Source: Leptospira sp. GIMC2001 (GTDB lineage Bacteria > Spirochaetota > Leptospiria > Leptospirales > Leptospiraceae). Taken from it: a stretch of DNA of 64,000 nt. Below are positions 29,663-39,945 of this stretch, one piece after another. The translations under genes were made by a program, and so were the position numbers. The stretch's first letter is position 1. Each line of letters opens with the position of its first letter. The notes beneath the pieces are model-generated. The model was given only the letters and a program-made list of their open reading frames with translations. It was not told where the DNA came from and made no database searches. The stretch is taken from NCBI RefSeq assembly GCF_028462125.1, contig NZ_CP115468.1, forward strand, positions 3,465,559-3,529,558. Reading direction: 5' to 3'.

Positions 29663-31744
29663 ATGTCTGAGAAAATTCTGGTTACCACAGCTCTCCCGTA
29701 TGCGAACGGATCTATTCATTTAGGTCATGTTTTAGAAGGTATACAGGCTGATATTTGGGTTCGTTACAATCGTGCAATTGGAAATAAATGTTATTTCTTC
29801 TGTGCGGATGATACGCATGGAACTCCGATCATGCTTGCAGCAAAGAAAGCAAACAAGACACCTGATGAATATATCAAAAAAGTTCATGATGAACATTATA
29901 AAGATCTAACATCTTTTGGAATTTCTTATGACTTGTATTATACAACAAATTCGGAAGAGAATAAAAAACTAGCAGAAGAGATTTATTTGCGACTAAAAGA
30001 AAAAGGAAATATTTCTGATCGCAATATTCAACAAACCTATTGCGAACATGATAAAATGTTTCTTCCCGATCGGTTCATCAAAGGAACTTGTCCCAAATGT
30101 GGTGCGAAAGATCAATATGGAGACAGTTGCGAAGTATGCGGAGCAACCTACTCACCAACCGATTTATTGGATCCTCACTGCGCTATCTGCGGTAATGTTC
30201 CCGTTCTAAAAGAATCCAAACACTTATTCTTTCGCTTACAAGACTACCAAGCTCCTCTAGAAAACTGGCTTTCGACACCCGGACGATTGCAAGAAGGTGC
30301 TAAAAAGAAATTATTAGAATGGTTCGAAACTGGATTGCAAGAATGGGATATTTCAAGAGACGGACCGTATTTTGGTTTTGAGATTCCAGGTGAAGTCAAT
30401 AAATTTTTTTATGTTTGGTTAGATGCTCCTGTTGGCTATATGGCAGCGTCTAGAAAATTCTTTGAAACAAACGAGGAAGAATTTAATTCTATCTGGCGCA
30501 AAGGTGAAGGACAGATTGTTCACTTTATTGGAAAGGACATTTTGTATTTTCATGGACTATTTTGGCCAGCTATGTTGATGGGAGCTGAATTCACGACGCC
30601 TAACAAACTCTATGTCCATGGATTTATGACTGTAGGTGGCGAGAAAATGTCTAAGTCGAGAGGAACATTTGTAAATGCTTCTACTTTTGCGAAGCATCTA
30701 GACACAGAGCATTTTCGCTTCTATATGGCTGCAAGACTTGGCTCTGGAATGGATGATGTTGATATCTCTTTTGATGATTATCTATCTAGAGTCAATTCGG
30801 ATCTTATTGGCAATCTAGTGAACATTGTGTCCAGAGTATCAACTTCTATTCTTGATAAATTGGATCGAAGACTTGGAACACTACAAGATGAAGGAAAAAG
30901 TTTGTTCGATAAACTTCTTGCATCCGAAGAAAATATTCGGAAAAATTATGAAGAAAGAAATTATCATCGAGTGATGCGCGAGGTTGCTTCTCTTGGAGAT
31001 CAAGTTAATAAATATGTGAATGACAATGCACCTTGGGTTCTAGTGAAGAATGATCCTGAGAAAGCGAGAAAGGTTGTAACGACAGCATTAAATTGTGCAA
31101 AAATTTTGTTCCTCTATTTATATCCAGTCATTCCCAAGACGACTCAGAAAGTTATTAACTTTCTTGGTATTGAAGGAGTTCCTGACTTCTCTATAATATC
31201 TCAAAAAATCGAAAATATTCAACTACCAGCTTACGAGCATATAACGCAGAGAGCTAATGAAAAAGGAATTCAAGACATGATCGAAGAAACAAAAAATGAA
31301 TACGATAAAGCTCAACTATTGGCAGGTAAAAACAATCCTAGCATAGCTTCCAATCAGCCAGATCAAACTGGAAAATCTGAATCCAAAGGGAATTCAACTG
31401 ATACAGTGACAAATGATGGATATATCTCGATTGAAGATTTATCAAAAGTTGAGCTTCGGGTTGGACATATCAAAGATGCCAATCACGTGGAAGGTGCGGA
31501 CAAATTGTTACAAGTTACTGTAGATTTGGGTGAACATGGATCAAAAAATGTTTTTGCTGGAATTAAGTCAGCTTATAAACCTGAAGACTTAGTCGGACTA
31601 AAAGTTGTAGTAGTTGCCAATCTCAAACCTAGAAAAATGAAATTTGGTATGAGCGAAGCAATGTTGCTTGCTTCTGGGAATGGAGAAACTCTATCGCTAT
31701 TCATTCCTCATCGCGATGCCAATCCAGGCGATCTACTAAAATAA
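29663..31744 (+). CDS. metG: Methionyl-tRNA synthetase
   Basis: This 693-aa class I synthetase charges tRNA-Met. The HIGH motif is HLGH at residues 19-22 after PYANGSI. The zinc knuckles are CPKCG..CEVCG and CAICG, giving the four-Cys pairs of the MetG1 type. The KMSKS loop is KMSKSRG. A Ser/Asn-rich linker at ~560-580 joins the catalytic and anticodon part to a C-terminal EMAP/Trbp111-like tRNA-binding domain (~590-693, DLSKVELRVGHI). The length matches the family. The ATG at 29663 is preceded by a short AT-rich leader. Confidence 0.97.
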   Translation: MSEKILVTTALPYANGSIHLGHVLEGIQADIWVRYNRAIGNKCYFFCADDTHGTPIMLAAKKANKTPDEYIKKVHDEHYKDLTSFGISYDLYYTTNSEENKKLAEEIYLRLKEKGNISDRNIQQTYCEHDKMFLPDRFIKGTCPKCGAKDQYGDSCEVCGATYSPTDLLDPHCAICGNVPVLKESKHLFFRLQDYQAPLENWLSTPGRLQEGAKKKLLEWFETGLQEWDISRDGPYFGFEIPGEVNKFFYVWLDAPVGYMAASRKFFETNEEEFNSIWRKGEGQIVHFIGKDILYFHGLFWPAMLMGAEFTTPNKLYVHGFMTVGGEKMSKSRGTFVNASTFAKHLDTEHFRFYMAARLGSGMDDVDISFDDYLSRVNSDLIGNLVNIVSRVSTSILDKLDRRLGTLQDEGKSLFDKLLASEENIRKNYEERNYHRVMREVASLGDQVNKYVNDNAPWVLVKNDPEKARKVVTTALNCAKILFLYLYPVIPKTTQKVINFLGIEGVPDFSIISQKIENIQLPAYEHITQRANEKGIQDMIEETKNEYDKAQLLAGKNNPSIASNQPDQTGKSESKGNSTDTVTNDGYISIEDLSKVELRVGHIKDANHVEGADKLLQVTVDLGEHGSKNVFAGIKSAYKPEDLVGLKVVVVANLKPRKMKFGMSEAMLLASGNGETLSLFIPHRDANPGDLLK

Positions 31745-31759
31745 TATTCAGGAAACCTA

Positions 31760-32686
31760 ATGACATTTTTTCAAAAAATCAAAAACTTATTTCGCCGAAA
31801 ACCTCAAGATCTGAGAGTAAAAATTGATTCGTATCTTAAGAACCCTACTCTGATTCAGAAAACGATCAATCGACAAATAGACATTGTATTCTTAACGAAA
31901 TGGACTAACGTTCTTCCATCTGAACCACCACATTTTGATCTGAATGCAAAGTTTTTGAATTCTGTAAACTTACCTTCTGTTCCCCAAGAAATTATAAACA
32001 CTTTGACAGAAATTTCATTCCAAGACTTTGCAAGCGATGAGACAAAAAAACTATGGATTGAAGCTCTGATTCAACCTGGACCTCAACCTAAAATTGAAGT
32101 ATATAAATCATTCTTAATGCAAGATGAAGTAAGCGAATGGATTGTGGATGCACTCCAAAAAATATTTGCAGAGATCAACCAGAAACTCAATCCACTATCT
32201 TCGTTCATGAAAAATTCAACGGTGGATACACAAGTAAGAAATGTGATTAAATCTTTTTTACCTAAAATTCAAGAATCTATTTTAGGCAAATTAACAGACG
32301 TCACATCAGATCAAGATCTATTGATTGTAATGAAAAATTCAATAGCCATTGCAATGCAATTGTCTTTGAAAGATTTCCAAATGCCACCTGAAAACGAGCT
32401 TGAGAATTCAAGAAAAGCAATATATAAAGCGTTTCAGAGTTTGCTAAATGATAAAAAAGCGCTAGAAAAATCATACGAACTCTATCGTAGTTTCTATGCA
32501 ATTCTTATAAAACAATATGGAGACTCGCCTCTATCAAAAGTCTTTTTCGATAGCGATAATAATTATAATCACTTTAAAACGACTCTTTCTGAACAATTTG
32601 CAAAGGCCATTGTTCAAGCAAATGCTACAAATTCAATTTATGCTGATGAACTTGAAAATATTTGGAAAGATATACAAACTAGTTAG
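31760..32686 (+). CDS. Hypothetical protein upstream of the V-ATPase operon
   Basis: This 308-aa protein is predicted to be helical, charged and cytoplasmic, with no membrane segment or family motif that I recognise. It begins 15 bp after metG, so it is probably co-transcribed with metG rather than with the ATPase genes, which start 101 bp after its stop. It could be a V-ATPase accessory protein by position only. Confidence 0.6.
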   Translation: MTFFQKIKNLFRRKPQDLRVKIDSYLKNPTLIQKTINRQIDIVFLTKWTNVLPSEPPHFDLNAKFLNSVNLPSVPQEIINTLTEISFQDFASDETKKLWIEALIQPGPQPKIEVYKSFLMQDEVSEWIVDALQKIFAEINQKLNPLSSFMKNSTVDTQVRNVIKSFLPKIQESILGKLTDVTSDQDLLIVMKNSIAIAMQLSLKDFQMPPENELENSRKAIYKAFQSLLNDKKALEKSYELYRSFYAILIKQYGDSPLSKVFFDSDNNYNHFKTTLSEQFAKAIVQANATNSIYADELENIWKDIQTS

Positions 32687-32787
32687 GTTCTACTTAAGAC
32701 TACCGTCCAGTTTTCTTATACACGGATAACTGAAGGGTGAATATTTTTCTTGCATAAGTTTGCTTTGAACCTAGGTTGGAGTTGACT

Positions 32788-33399
32788 ATGGAAGCAAATA
32801 TTCAAGGATTATTGGACAAAATATATCTAGATGGAATTGAGAAAGCGAAAATTGAAGCATCAGATATCATATCGAAAGCTGAAGCCGAAGCATCCCAAAT
32901 CATTGAAGCAGCTGAATTAAAAGCAAAGAAAATTCTTTCGCAGTCCGAGAATGATTCTAAAATCTTCCATGAAAGTACAATTGCAGATTTAATTAAAGCA
33001 AAGAATCAAACCTTAAGCTCCTTAAAGAATGAAATTTTAGAATTAATCTCAATAAAAATTATTGAGAAACCCATTGAATCTCTATCGGTTGAAGTTGATT
33101 TTTTACGAGAAATCATTCTTATAATCACGAAAAATTGGATGGAAGATGGCACAAACCCAGATCATATTGATATACATTTACCATCATCACAACTTATAAA
33201 ACTGGAAGCCGCATTGAAGAATGATTTGCACCGAGAATTACAAGGTATGCAAATTTTTGCTCACTCTAATATTAAATCTGGATTCAAAATCGAAAGAAAA
33301 GACAAAGGATATCAATTGGATTTTACAATGGATGCAATGGAATCCTTCTTTCGTAACTATTTACGCAATAAATCCAAAGAATGGCTGTTTGATAGTTAA
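32788..33399 (+). CDS. ntpE: V-type ATP synthase subunit E
   Basis: This 203-aa subunit E forms the peripheral stalk with subunit G-like partners. The N-terminus is a long Ala/Glu-rich coiled coil (SKAEAEASQIIEAAELKAKK) followed by a mixed C-terminal domain. I start at ATG 32788, with GGAG 6 nt upstream, rather than at TTG 32776. It is the first gene of the seven-gene ATPase cluster. Confidence 0.88.
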   Translation: MEANIQGLLDKIYLDGIEKAKIEASDIISKAEAEASQIIEAAELKAKKILSQSENDSKIFHESTIADLIKAKNQTLSSLKNEILELISIKIIEKPIESLSVEVDFLREIILIITKNWMEDGTNPDHIDIHLPSSQLIKLEAALKNDLHRELQGMQIFAHSNIKSGFKIERKDKGYQLDFTMDAMESFFRNYLRNKSKEWLFDS

Positions 33400-33405
33400 T
33401 AATTT

Positions 33406-34251
33406 ATGGAATATTTCTATCTAGTTTCTTCACTCCCTTCTGTGGGAAGTATAGATCAGTTTGCAGAATCTCAAATCAATGATATCCAGAATAGAATTCT
33501 GAATGAATTAAGTATAGAGGATGCGGAGAATTTTAAATATTTAATCTATAAGAACGATAATAAGAATCTTCTTTATGTTTTAAGACGAAAATTCAAAATC
33601 AAAGAAGATCCTTTATTCACCTTTCATACACCTGCCCTATTCACCTATCAAGAATTAGAGGAAGGAATTTTGGGTTTATTTGAATTGCCCAATTATATGT
33701 TTGAATTTTTACAGTTATCAAAAGATGAATATAACGGAAGTCAAACGGAAAATCTTCTAATCCATCTATTTTACAAGGAAGCCACCTCTACTCAAAATGG
33801 TTTTCTAAGTGATTATTTTCATTTCAAACGAGATCTCAAAAATATTATATCCTCCATTAATGCAAGAAAGTACGGCTATGATATTGATAAATATCTTTTG
33901 GACGGCGGAAGAATCAATGAAACTCTTCGAAATGTGAGTAGCCGAGATTTTGGTCTTGGTAGTGGAATCTATGCTTTTATAGAAGATTTAGATAGATTGC
34001 TTAGTGAAGGAAAATTGACTGAACTCGAGAAATTTATTGATAAGATAATTATTCAATTTATCGATTCTTATCCTTGGGTGAACACTTTTTCGGCTGACGC
34101 AGTTTATATGTATTTTTTGAAATTATCATTATCAAAAAGATGGAGCGACCTTGATGCTTCAAAGGGGAATGAAGAGATGTTACGATCCTTAGATTGGGTT
34201 ATTAAGTCAGCATCGATTCCATCTAATTATTCTATGAAGAGTATAACATGA
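33406..34251 (+). CDS. DUF2764 protein in the V-ATPase operon (subunit-C position)
   Basis: This 281-aa protein begins MEYFYLVSSLPS.., the typical start of the DUF2764 family found in spirochaete V-ATPase clusters between subunits E and A. This is the slot that subunit C (NtpC) takes in Enterococcus-type operons. Its role is not established; a divergent stand-in for subunit C is an inference. It starts 6 bp after ntpE and overlaps ntpA by 4 bp, so it is translationally coupled to both. Confidence 0.8.
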   Translation: MEYFYLVSSLPSVGSIDQFAESQINDIQNRILNELSIEDAENFKYLIYKNDNKNLLYVLRRKFKIKEDPLFTFHTPALFTYQELEEGILGLFELPNYMFEFLQLSKDEYNGSQTENLLIHLFYKEATSTQNGFLSDYFHFKRDLKNIISSINARKYGYDIDKYLLDGGRINETLRNVSSRDFGLGSGIYAFIEDLDRLLSEGKLTELEKFIDKIIIQFIDSYPWVNTFSADAVYMYFLKLSLSKRWSDLDASKGNEEMLRSLDWVIKSASIPSNYSMKSIT

Positions 34252-36050
34252 CTAAGGGTAAAATTATCGGGATAGTATCCAATTTGGTTTATGTTGAAGC
34301 CAACGGATCCGTAGGTCAGAACGAAATTTGTTATATACTTCATAATGATTTAAAACTTATGGCAGAAGTTATAAAAATCAATGGTAATGTTGCATCTGCG
34401 CAAGTTTTTGAATCAACTCGCGGAATTAAGATGGGAACCCTAGTTGAGTTTACTGGTAAAATGCTTGAGATTGATCTTGGTCCAGGATTGCTTTCCAAAA
34501 AATATGATGGCCTATTGAACGATCTCGATAAGCTGAGTGGTGTCTTCCTTAAACGTGGCGACAAAACTGATCCATTAGATGCGGACAATTTGTTCGATTT
34601 TACCCCAATCTCTTCTGCTAACGATAATGTTGTCGCAGGAGACTGGCTAGGGAATGTTAAGGAAAATTGGATAGATCATAAAATCATGGTTCCATTCTCG
34701 ATTGAAGGCCGTTGGAAAATAGATAGTATTGTAAGTGCAGGTCAATACAAAGTTGATGATACAATTGCTGTTCTTTCAAATTCAGATGGGCAAATAATTA
34801 ATGTTAGCATGAGACAAAAATGGCCAATTAAAATTCCCATCACTTCCTATAAGAATAAAATGCGTCCATTTAAAATCATGGAAATGGGAATTCGTGCAAT
34901 TGATACGCTCAATCCGATGCCTGAAGGAGGGACAGGATTTATACCAGGCCCTTTTGGCTGCGGTAAGACCGTTCTTCAACATGCAATGAGCAAGAATGCA
35001 ATGGCGGATTTAATTATACTTACTGCATGCGGTGAGAGAGCAAATGAAGTTGTCGAGATCTTCAAAGAATTTCCTGAGCTGGACGATCCAAGGACTGGAC
35101 GCAAACTAATGGAACGTACCACTATTATATGCAATACATCTAATATGCCAGTTGCTGCAAGAGAAGCCAGTGTTTATACAGGAATGACTCTTGCAGAATA
35201 CTATCGATCAATGGGTCTGCGCGTACTTTTGCTTGCTGACTCTACATCGCGTTGGGCTCAAGCTCTTCGGGAAATGTCTAATCGATTGGAAGAATTACCA
35301 GGCCAAGATGCATTTCCAATGGATCTATCTTCAATCATTTCAAGTTTCTATGCTAGAGCTGGATATGTAACACTTAACAATGATCAGACGGGTTCGATAA
35401 CTTTTGTTGGTACTGTATCACCGGCGGGCGGGAATTTGAAAGAGCCAGTTGCAGAATCAACCAAGAAGGCTGCACGATGCTTCTATGCTCTTTCACAGAA
35501 AAGAGCGGATTCCAAAAGATACCCTGCAATTGATCCATTAGATTCCTATTCTAAATATATTGAGTATTTGGAATTCCAGGAAGATATTGAAATGTCCATG
35601 GGTAATCGATGGATTGAGAAAGTAGAATTGGCAAGAAATATCCTAAGAAAAGGACAAGAAGCATATGACCAAATTAACATATTAGGAGATGATTCTGTAC
35701 CAATAGAGTATCATATATCTTTCTGGAAGAGCGAATTGATTGACTTTATCATTCTTCAACAAGATGCATTTGATTCAATAGATAGCAATACTCCAATTCA
35801 AAGACAAAAGTATATGTTGGATTTTATCTTGGAAATATGTGACCGAATCTATCAATTCAATGACTTTGAAGAAATTGCAGGATTTTTTAAATCAATTATT
35901 TATTTATTGAAACAAATGAATTACCAAGAATATGAAGGAACAGAATTCAGATCATATCGCAGTCAAGTAATAACTGAATTAGACAAGAAATCTTTCTTAA
36001 GCAACCAACATCATAAAATTGAATCAATCCAAAATGCGGTCGCTCAATGA
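34248..36050 (+). CDS. ntpA: V-type ATP synthase catalytic subunit A
   Basis: This 600-aa subunit is the ATP-binding catalytic half of the V1/A1 head. Walker A is in PGPFGCGKT (Lys about residue 240), after the non-homologous insert typical of A subunits (~110-195). Other conserved pieces are CGERANEVVEIFKEFPEL, the Walker B region VLLLADSTSRWAQALREMS and TVSPAGGN. Its length is close to other A subunits (~580-600). It overlaps both neighbours by 4 bp. Confidence 0.97.
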   Translation: MTKGKIIGIVSNLVYVEANGSVGQNEICYILHNDLKLMAEVIKINGNVASAQVFESTRGIKMGTLVEFTGKMLEIDLGPGLLSKKYDGLLNDLDKLSGVFLKRGDKTDPLDADNLFDFTPISSANDNVVAGDWLGNVKENWIDHKIMVPFSIEGRWKIDSIVSAGQYKVDDTIAVLSNSDGQIINVSMRQKWPIKIPITSYKNKMRPFKIMEMGIRAIDTLNPMPEGGTGFIPGPFGCGKTVLQHAMSKNAMADLIILTACGERANEVVEIFKEFPELDDPRTGRKLMERTTIICNTSNMPVAAREASVYTGMTLAEYYRSMGLRVLLLADSTSRWAQALREMSNRLEELPGQDAFPMDLSSIISSFYARAGYVTLNNDQTGSITFVGTVSPAGGNLKEPVAESTKKAARCFYALSQKRADSKRYPAIDPLDSYSKYIEYLEFQEDIEMSMGNRWIEKVELARNILRKGQEAYDQINILGDDSVPIEYHISFWKSELIDFIILQQDAFDSIDSNTPIQRQKYMLDFILEICDRIYQFNDFEEIAGFFKSIIYLLKQMNYQEYEGTEFRSYRSQVITELDKKSFLSNQHHKIESIQNAVAQ

Positions 36051-37366
36051 AAACGCAATCCTACCAAAAAATTTATACAAAGTTAACTAAGATTACAAAA
36101 GCAACTGTTTCGCTTCATGCAGAGAATGTTGGTAACGAAGAAATGGCAATGGTGAATGGGAGATTCGCACAAGTTGTTCGTATCATGAATGATGAAGTCA
36201 CCTTGCAAATATTTGAAGGAACCGAAGGCATTGCAACAACTGCTGAAATAGTTTTTCTGGGTAAGCCTCCAACATTGAGAATTGGTGAAGATCTGGCTGG
36301 CAGATATTTGAATGCTTATGGCGAACCAATAGATGGCGGCCCAAAATTGACAGGCCAAGAAGTAGAGATTGGTGGACCAACTATCAATCCGGTTCGAAGA
36401 AAGCAGCCTTCCGAATTAATTGCAACGGGAATTGCAGGCATTGATTTAAACAATACTTTAGTTGGCGGGCAAAAGATTCCTTTCTTTGCGGACGCTGATC
36501 AACCGTATAACCAAGTTTTGTCGATGGTAGCTCTCCGTGCAGAAGCTGACAAAATTATTCTAGGTGGAATGGGTTTATCAAATGATGATTATCTCTATTT
36601 CAAAAATGTATTCGAGAACGCAGGTACGTCGCATAAAATTGTGTCCTTCATCAATACGAATGATTCACCTCCAGTTGAGAGACTTCTTATTCCCGACATG
36701 TGTCTTACAGCAGCAGAATATTTTGCAATCGAAAAGAATGAAAAAGTCCTTGTTCTGCTAACAGATATGACTCTCTATGCGGATGCTCTTGCAATTGTCT
36801 CAAACAAAATGGATCAGATTCCATCAAAGGACTCCATGCCCGGTTCACTCTATTCGGATCTTGCTAGAATCTATGAGAAGGCAGCTCAGCTCCCGAGTGG
36901 TGGTTCTATTACAATTATTGCAGTTACAACGCTGAACGATGGGGACATTACTCATTCAATACCAGATAACACAGGTTATATCACAGAAGGTCAGATTTTT
37001 CTTAGAAGAGATACGGATATAGGAAAAGTAATTGTGGATCCTTTCCGATCTCTATCTAGGCTAAAACAAATTGTTATCGGCAAGAAAACAAGAGAAGATC
37101 ATCCGCAAGTAATGAACGCACTCGTTCGATTATTTTCTGATGCTGCAAATTCTAGAACAAAACGTGAAAATGGATTTGATTTAACCAACTATGACAAGAG
37201 AACATTAGAGTTTGCTCGTGATTACTCAGAAAAATTACTTGCAATAGATGTAAACACAGGAATTGAGGAAATGCTCAATACTGGCTGGGATTTATTCAAA
37301 AAATATTTCGAAAAGAATGAGATCGGAATCAAAGAAGATTTAGTCAAAAAATTCTGGAATAATTAG
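36047..37366 (+). CDS. ntpB: V-type ATP synthase subunit B
   Basis: This 439-aa non-catalytic partner of subunit A lacks a Walker A, as expected. It keeps the B-type sequence: EGTEGI, PGSLYSDLARIYEKA, the TTLNDGDITHSIPD segment, and GQIFLRRD. It overlaps the end of ntpA by 4 bp and precedes ntpD by 1 bp. Confidence 0.96.
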   Translation: MKTQSYQKIYTKLTKITKATVSLHAENVGNEEMAMVNGRFAQVVRIMNDEVTLQIFEGTEGIATTAEIVFLGKPPTLRIGEDLAGRYLNAYGEPIDGGPKLTGQEVEIGGPTINPVRRKQPSELIATGIAGIDLNNTLVGGQKIPFFADADQPYNQVLSMVALRAEADKIILGGMGLSNDDYLYFKNVFENAGTSHKIVSFINTNDSPPVERLLIPDMCLTAAEYFAIEKNEKVLVLLTDMTLYADALAIVSNKMDQIPSKDSMPGSLYSDLARIYEKAAQLPSGGSITIIAVTTLNDGDITHSIPDNTGYITEGQIFLRRDTDIGKVIVDPFRSLSRLKQIVIGKKTREDHPQVMNALVRLFSDAANSRTKRENGFDLTNYDKRTLEFARDYSEKLLAIDVNTGIEEMLNTGWDLFKKYFEKNEIGIKEDLVKKFWNN

Positions 37367-37367
37367 A

Positions 37368-38039
37368 ATGTCTATTCGGTATCAATTGAACAAAACAAGT
37401 ATGCAGAAATTGAAAAAGGATCTTGCTGTTCGAGTTACTGCGCTTCCAACATTAAAAGCTAAAGAAACTGCCCTTCGTTCAGAGATAGGAAAAGTAAAAG
37501 ATCTTTTGGAGAAATCACAATCCACTTTTAACGAGATGATTAAATCTCAAGAAACCCATTCGAAAATCTGGATGGAGTATCCTTCTGTTCTAACTATTCA
37601 GAATATAAATATTGAAACCAAAAATATAGCAGGAGTAAAAGTTCCTAGACTTTCGAATATCGATTTTCATATCCGAGACTATTCTCTTTTCTGTAATCGA
37701 GCATGGATTCCATCGGCAACAAAAATTCTTGAAGAGTTATCAACTGAATCTATAAGAATAGACTTAATAAAAAAAGAACTAGAAATCCTCAATATTGCGC
37801 GAAAGAAAACAACTCAGAAAGTAAACCTTTACGAAAAAGTACAGATTCCAGGCTTTAATGAAGCTATACAAAAAATCAAAAGATATTTAGAAGATGAAGA
37901 GAATCTAACAAGATCAGCTCAGAAAATCATTAAAGCCAAAAAAGAAAAAGAATCTTTTGCAACGAATTTTACTCTTACAAATATTTCTAATCCGAAAAAC
38001 AGATCGAAGAATACATCCAGCAGTGGGTTCATTGCATGA
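37368..38039 (+). CDS. ntpD: V-type ATP synthase subunit D
   Basis: This 223-aa protein is rich in long helices with the D-type opening NKTSMQKLKKDLAVR, the two antiparallel helices that form the central rotor shaft. The C-terminal part is Lys-rich. Subunit F, its usual shaft partner, is not encoded in this cluster. It is coupled to ntpI by a 4-bp overlap. Confidence 0.92.
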   Translation: MSIRYQLNKTSMQKLKKDLAVRVTALPTLKAKETALRSEIGKVKDLLEKSQSTFNEMIKSQETHSKIWMEYPSVLTIQNINIETKNIAGVKVPRLSNIDFHIRDYSLFCNRAWIPSATKILEELSTESIRIDLIKKELEILNIARKKTTQKVNLYEKVQIPGFNEAIQKIKRYLEDEENLTRSAQKIIKAKKEKESFATNFTLTNISNPKNRSKNTSSSGFIA

Positions 38040-39937
38040 TTGAGCCAATGTCCAAAATTCATTTTGTTCTTCATACTGGGAACAAAAAGAGAAATCTAGC
38101 AAAATTACAGAATCTTGGATTGGTTCATATCGAAACATCTGAATTGAAAAACACTCCTAAATTATCAATTCTTGAAAGAAAGAAAAAGAGATTTTTGAAT
38201 ATAATTACCAAGATCTCAGAACTCAGTAAATCTTCCAAAAAGCAATCATCATTCCCTAACGATGTCACAACAAAACATCAAAGAATATTGTATTTAGAAA
38301 AAAGAATTTCGTTACTCGATGAGAAAATTCTCGCATTAGATGAAATGAAAATGAATTTGAAAACTATGGAACCCTGGGGTGATATCGATTGGAATCGAAT
38401 TGATCAATTGAGAGCACATGGAATTCATATTCGATTTTTAGTTACGACGCAAAATATACTAACGCAGAAGAATCTTGATGAAGCATATTTTATTGTTCAT
38501 TCTGATTCTAAAAAAGTTTATCTCATCGCTTTCGATTATAAAAAAGAACCAGAAGATTATGGTTTCGAGGAAATACAACTTTCTAGAAATAAATTGAGTG
38601 AATTGAGAACTGATATTGATATAATAATAAAATCCATATTTGATGATAAAGAATATCTTTCCAGTTTTCATTTTTTCATTGAAAAGTTACAGCATGAAAT
38701 CATAACAATTGAAAATCGAATGGATTTTGAATTAGCTAAATCAAGCATGTTTAATTCAACGAATGGTTTGTTGTTTGGTGTAACTGGATGGGTTCCAACA
38801 AAGCTACGAGACGTTTTTATTCTTAATTTAAATTCTGAAAAAATTGCCTATCTTTTCACTGATACGACAATAGACGATGATATCCCTATTCTTCTCTCCA
38901 ATAATATGATAGCAAGATTCTTCGAGCCTATCACTAAGATCTTTTCTCTTCCAAAATATACTGAGATCGATCCAACCGTTTTTTTCGCACCATTTTTCAC
39001 AATTTTCTTTGGACTGAGTCTGGGTGATGTTGGATATGGAGCTCTACTAACTATTGCTTCAGTTCTATTTTATTTTCGTGCTTCTTTAGAATGGAAAAAA
39101 ATTGCAGCTTTATCAATCATACTATCAATATCTACAATGGTCTGTGGAGTTTTTGTGAACAGTGTGTTCGGTGCGATGCTATTTCGAATGAATGGATCCG
39201 ATTCCTACTTATTGGATAAAGGGGCTGAATTTGCTATTTTTGCTCCGATCATAAATGGCTCAAGTATTACATATCCTATCATGAGCTTAGCTTTGATGCT
39301 AGGATTTATCCAACTTTCATTAGGTTTAATGTTGCAGTCTGTCAATCGCATTCTTGATTCTAACAGATTCATTTACGGTATGAAGCCAATTTCTGTCATA
39401 ATGATTTTATGGGGTGGGATGATCTGGGCTGTACATAATGATATTTTGGATCTTGGATTCAATGGTTCATTCAAAATTGGCAATATAGCGATTGGAAGTT
39501 GGTTAACTTCAATCCCATCAGAATTTGGAATGTTCACTTTCTGGATCGGACTGATAAGTTTTTTTCTTTTCCATGATCCAAGACTTTCCTGGGTCAAACG
39601 ACCTGTATTTGGAATCTGGGAAGCTTATCAATTGGTAACTGGTTTTCTCGGAGATTTTCTTTCTTACATAAGACTATTTGCTTTAGGACTTGCAAGTGGG
39701 CTTTTAGGAAATGCCTTTAACCAAGTTGCCTTTATGATCTTGCCTAATGGAGATATAAATACTCCTTTATTTGTTTTAACAATTATTATATTGATACTTG
39801 GACATTGCTTAAATTTGGGTTTAGGAATTCTCGGTTCTTTCGTCCATCCACTTCGTCTTACATTTGTTGAGTTTTATAAAAGCATGAATTTTACAGGAGG
39901 AGGCAAAGAATTCAAACCCTTTGCACTTCAAAAATAG
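38036..39937 (+). CDS. ntpI: V-type ATP synthase subunit I (a-type stator)
   Basis: This 633-aa protein has an N-terminal cytoplasmic domain of about 300 residues and a C-terminal membrane domain of about eight helices. The essential stator Arg is R546 in FLSYIRLFALGLASG, matching the LSYxRLxALGLA signature of a-type subunits. The GDVGYG motif is in helix 1. It transfers ions to the K ring. It is followed 8 bp later by ntpK. Confidence 0.95.
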   Translation: MIEPMSKIHFVLHTGNKKRNLAKLQNLGLVHIETSELKNTPKLSILERKKKRFLNIITKISELSKSSKKQSSFPNDVTTKHQRILYLEKRISLLDEKILALDEMKMNLKTMEPWGDIDWNRIDQLRAHGIHIRFLVTTQNILTQKNLDEAYFIVHSDSKKVYLIAFDYKKEPEDYGFEEIQLSRNKLSELRTDIDIIIKSIFDDKEYLSSFHFFIEKLQHEIITIENRMDFELAKSSMFNSTNGLLFGVTGWVPTKLRDVFILNLNSEKIAYLFTDTTIDDDIPILLSNNMIARFFEPITKIFSLPKYTEIDPTVFFAPFFTIFFGLSLGDVGYGALLTIASVLFYFRASLEWKKIAALSIILSISTMVCGVFVNSVFGAMLFRMNGSDSYLLDKGAEFAIFAPIINGSSITYPIMSLALMLGFIQLSLGLMLQSVNRILDSNRFIYGMKPISVIMILWGGMIWAVHNDILDLGFNGSFKIGNIAIGSWLTSIPSEFGMFTFWIGLISFFLFHDPRLSWVKRPVFGIWEAYQLVTGFLGDFLSYIRLFALGLASGLLGNAFNQVAFMILPNGDINTPLFVLTIIILILGHCLNLGLGILGSFVHPLRLTFVEFYKSMNFTGGGKEFKPFALQK

Positions 39938-39945
39938 GAATCAAT

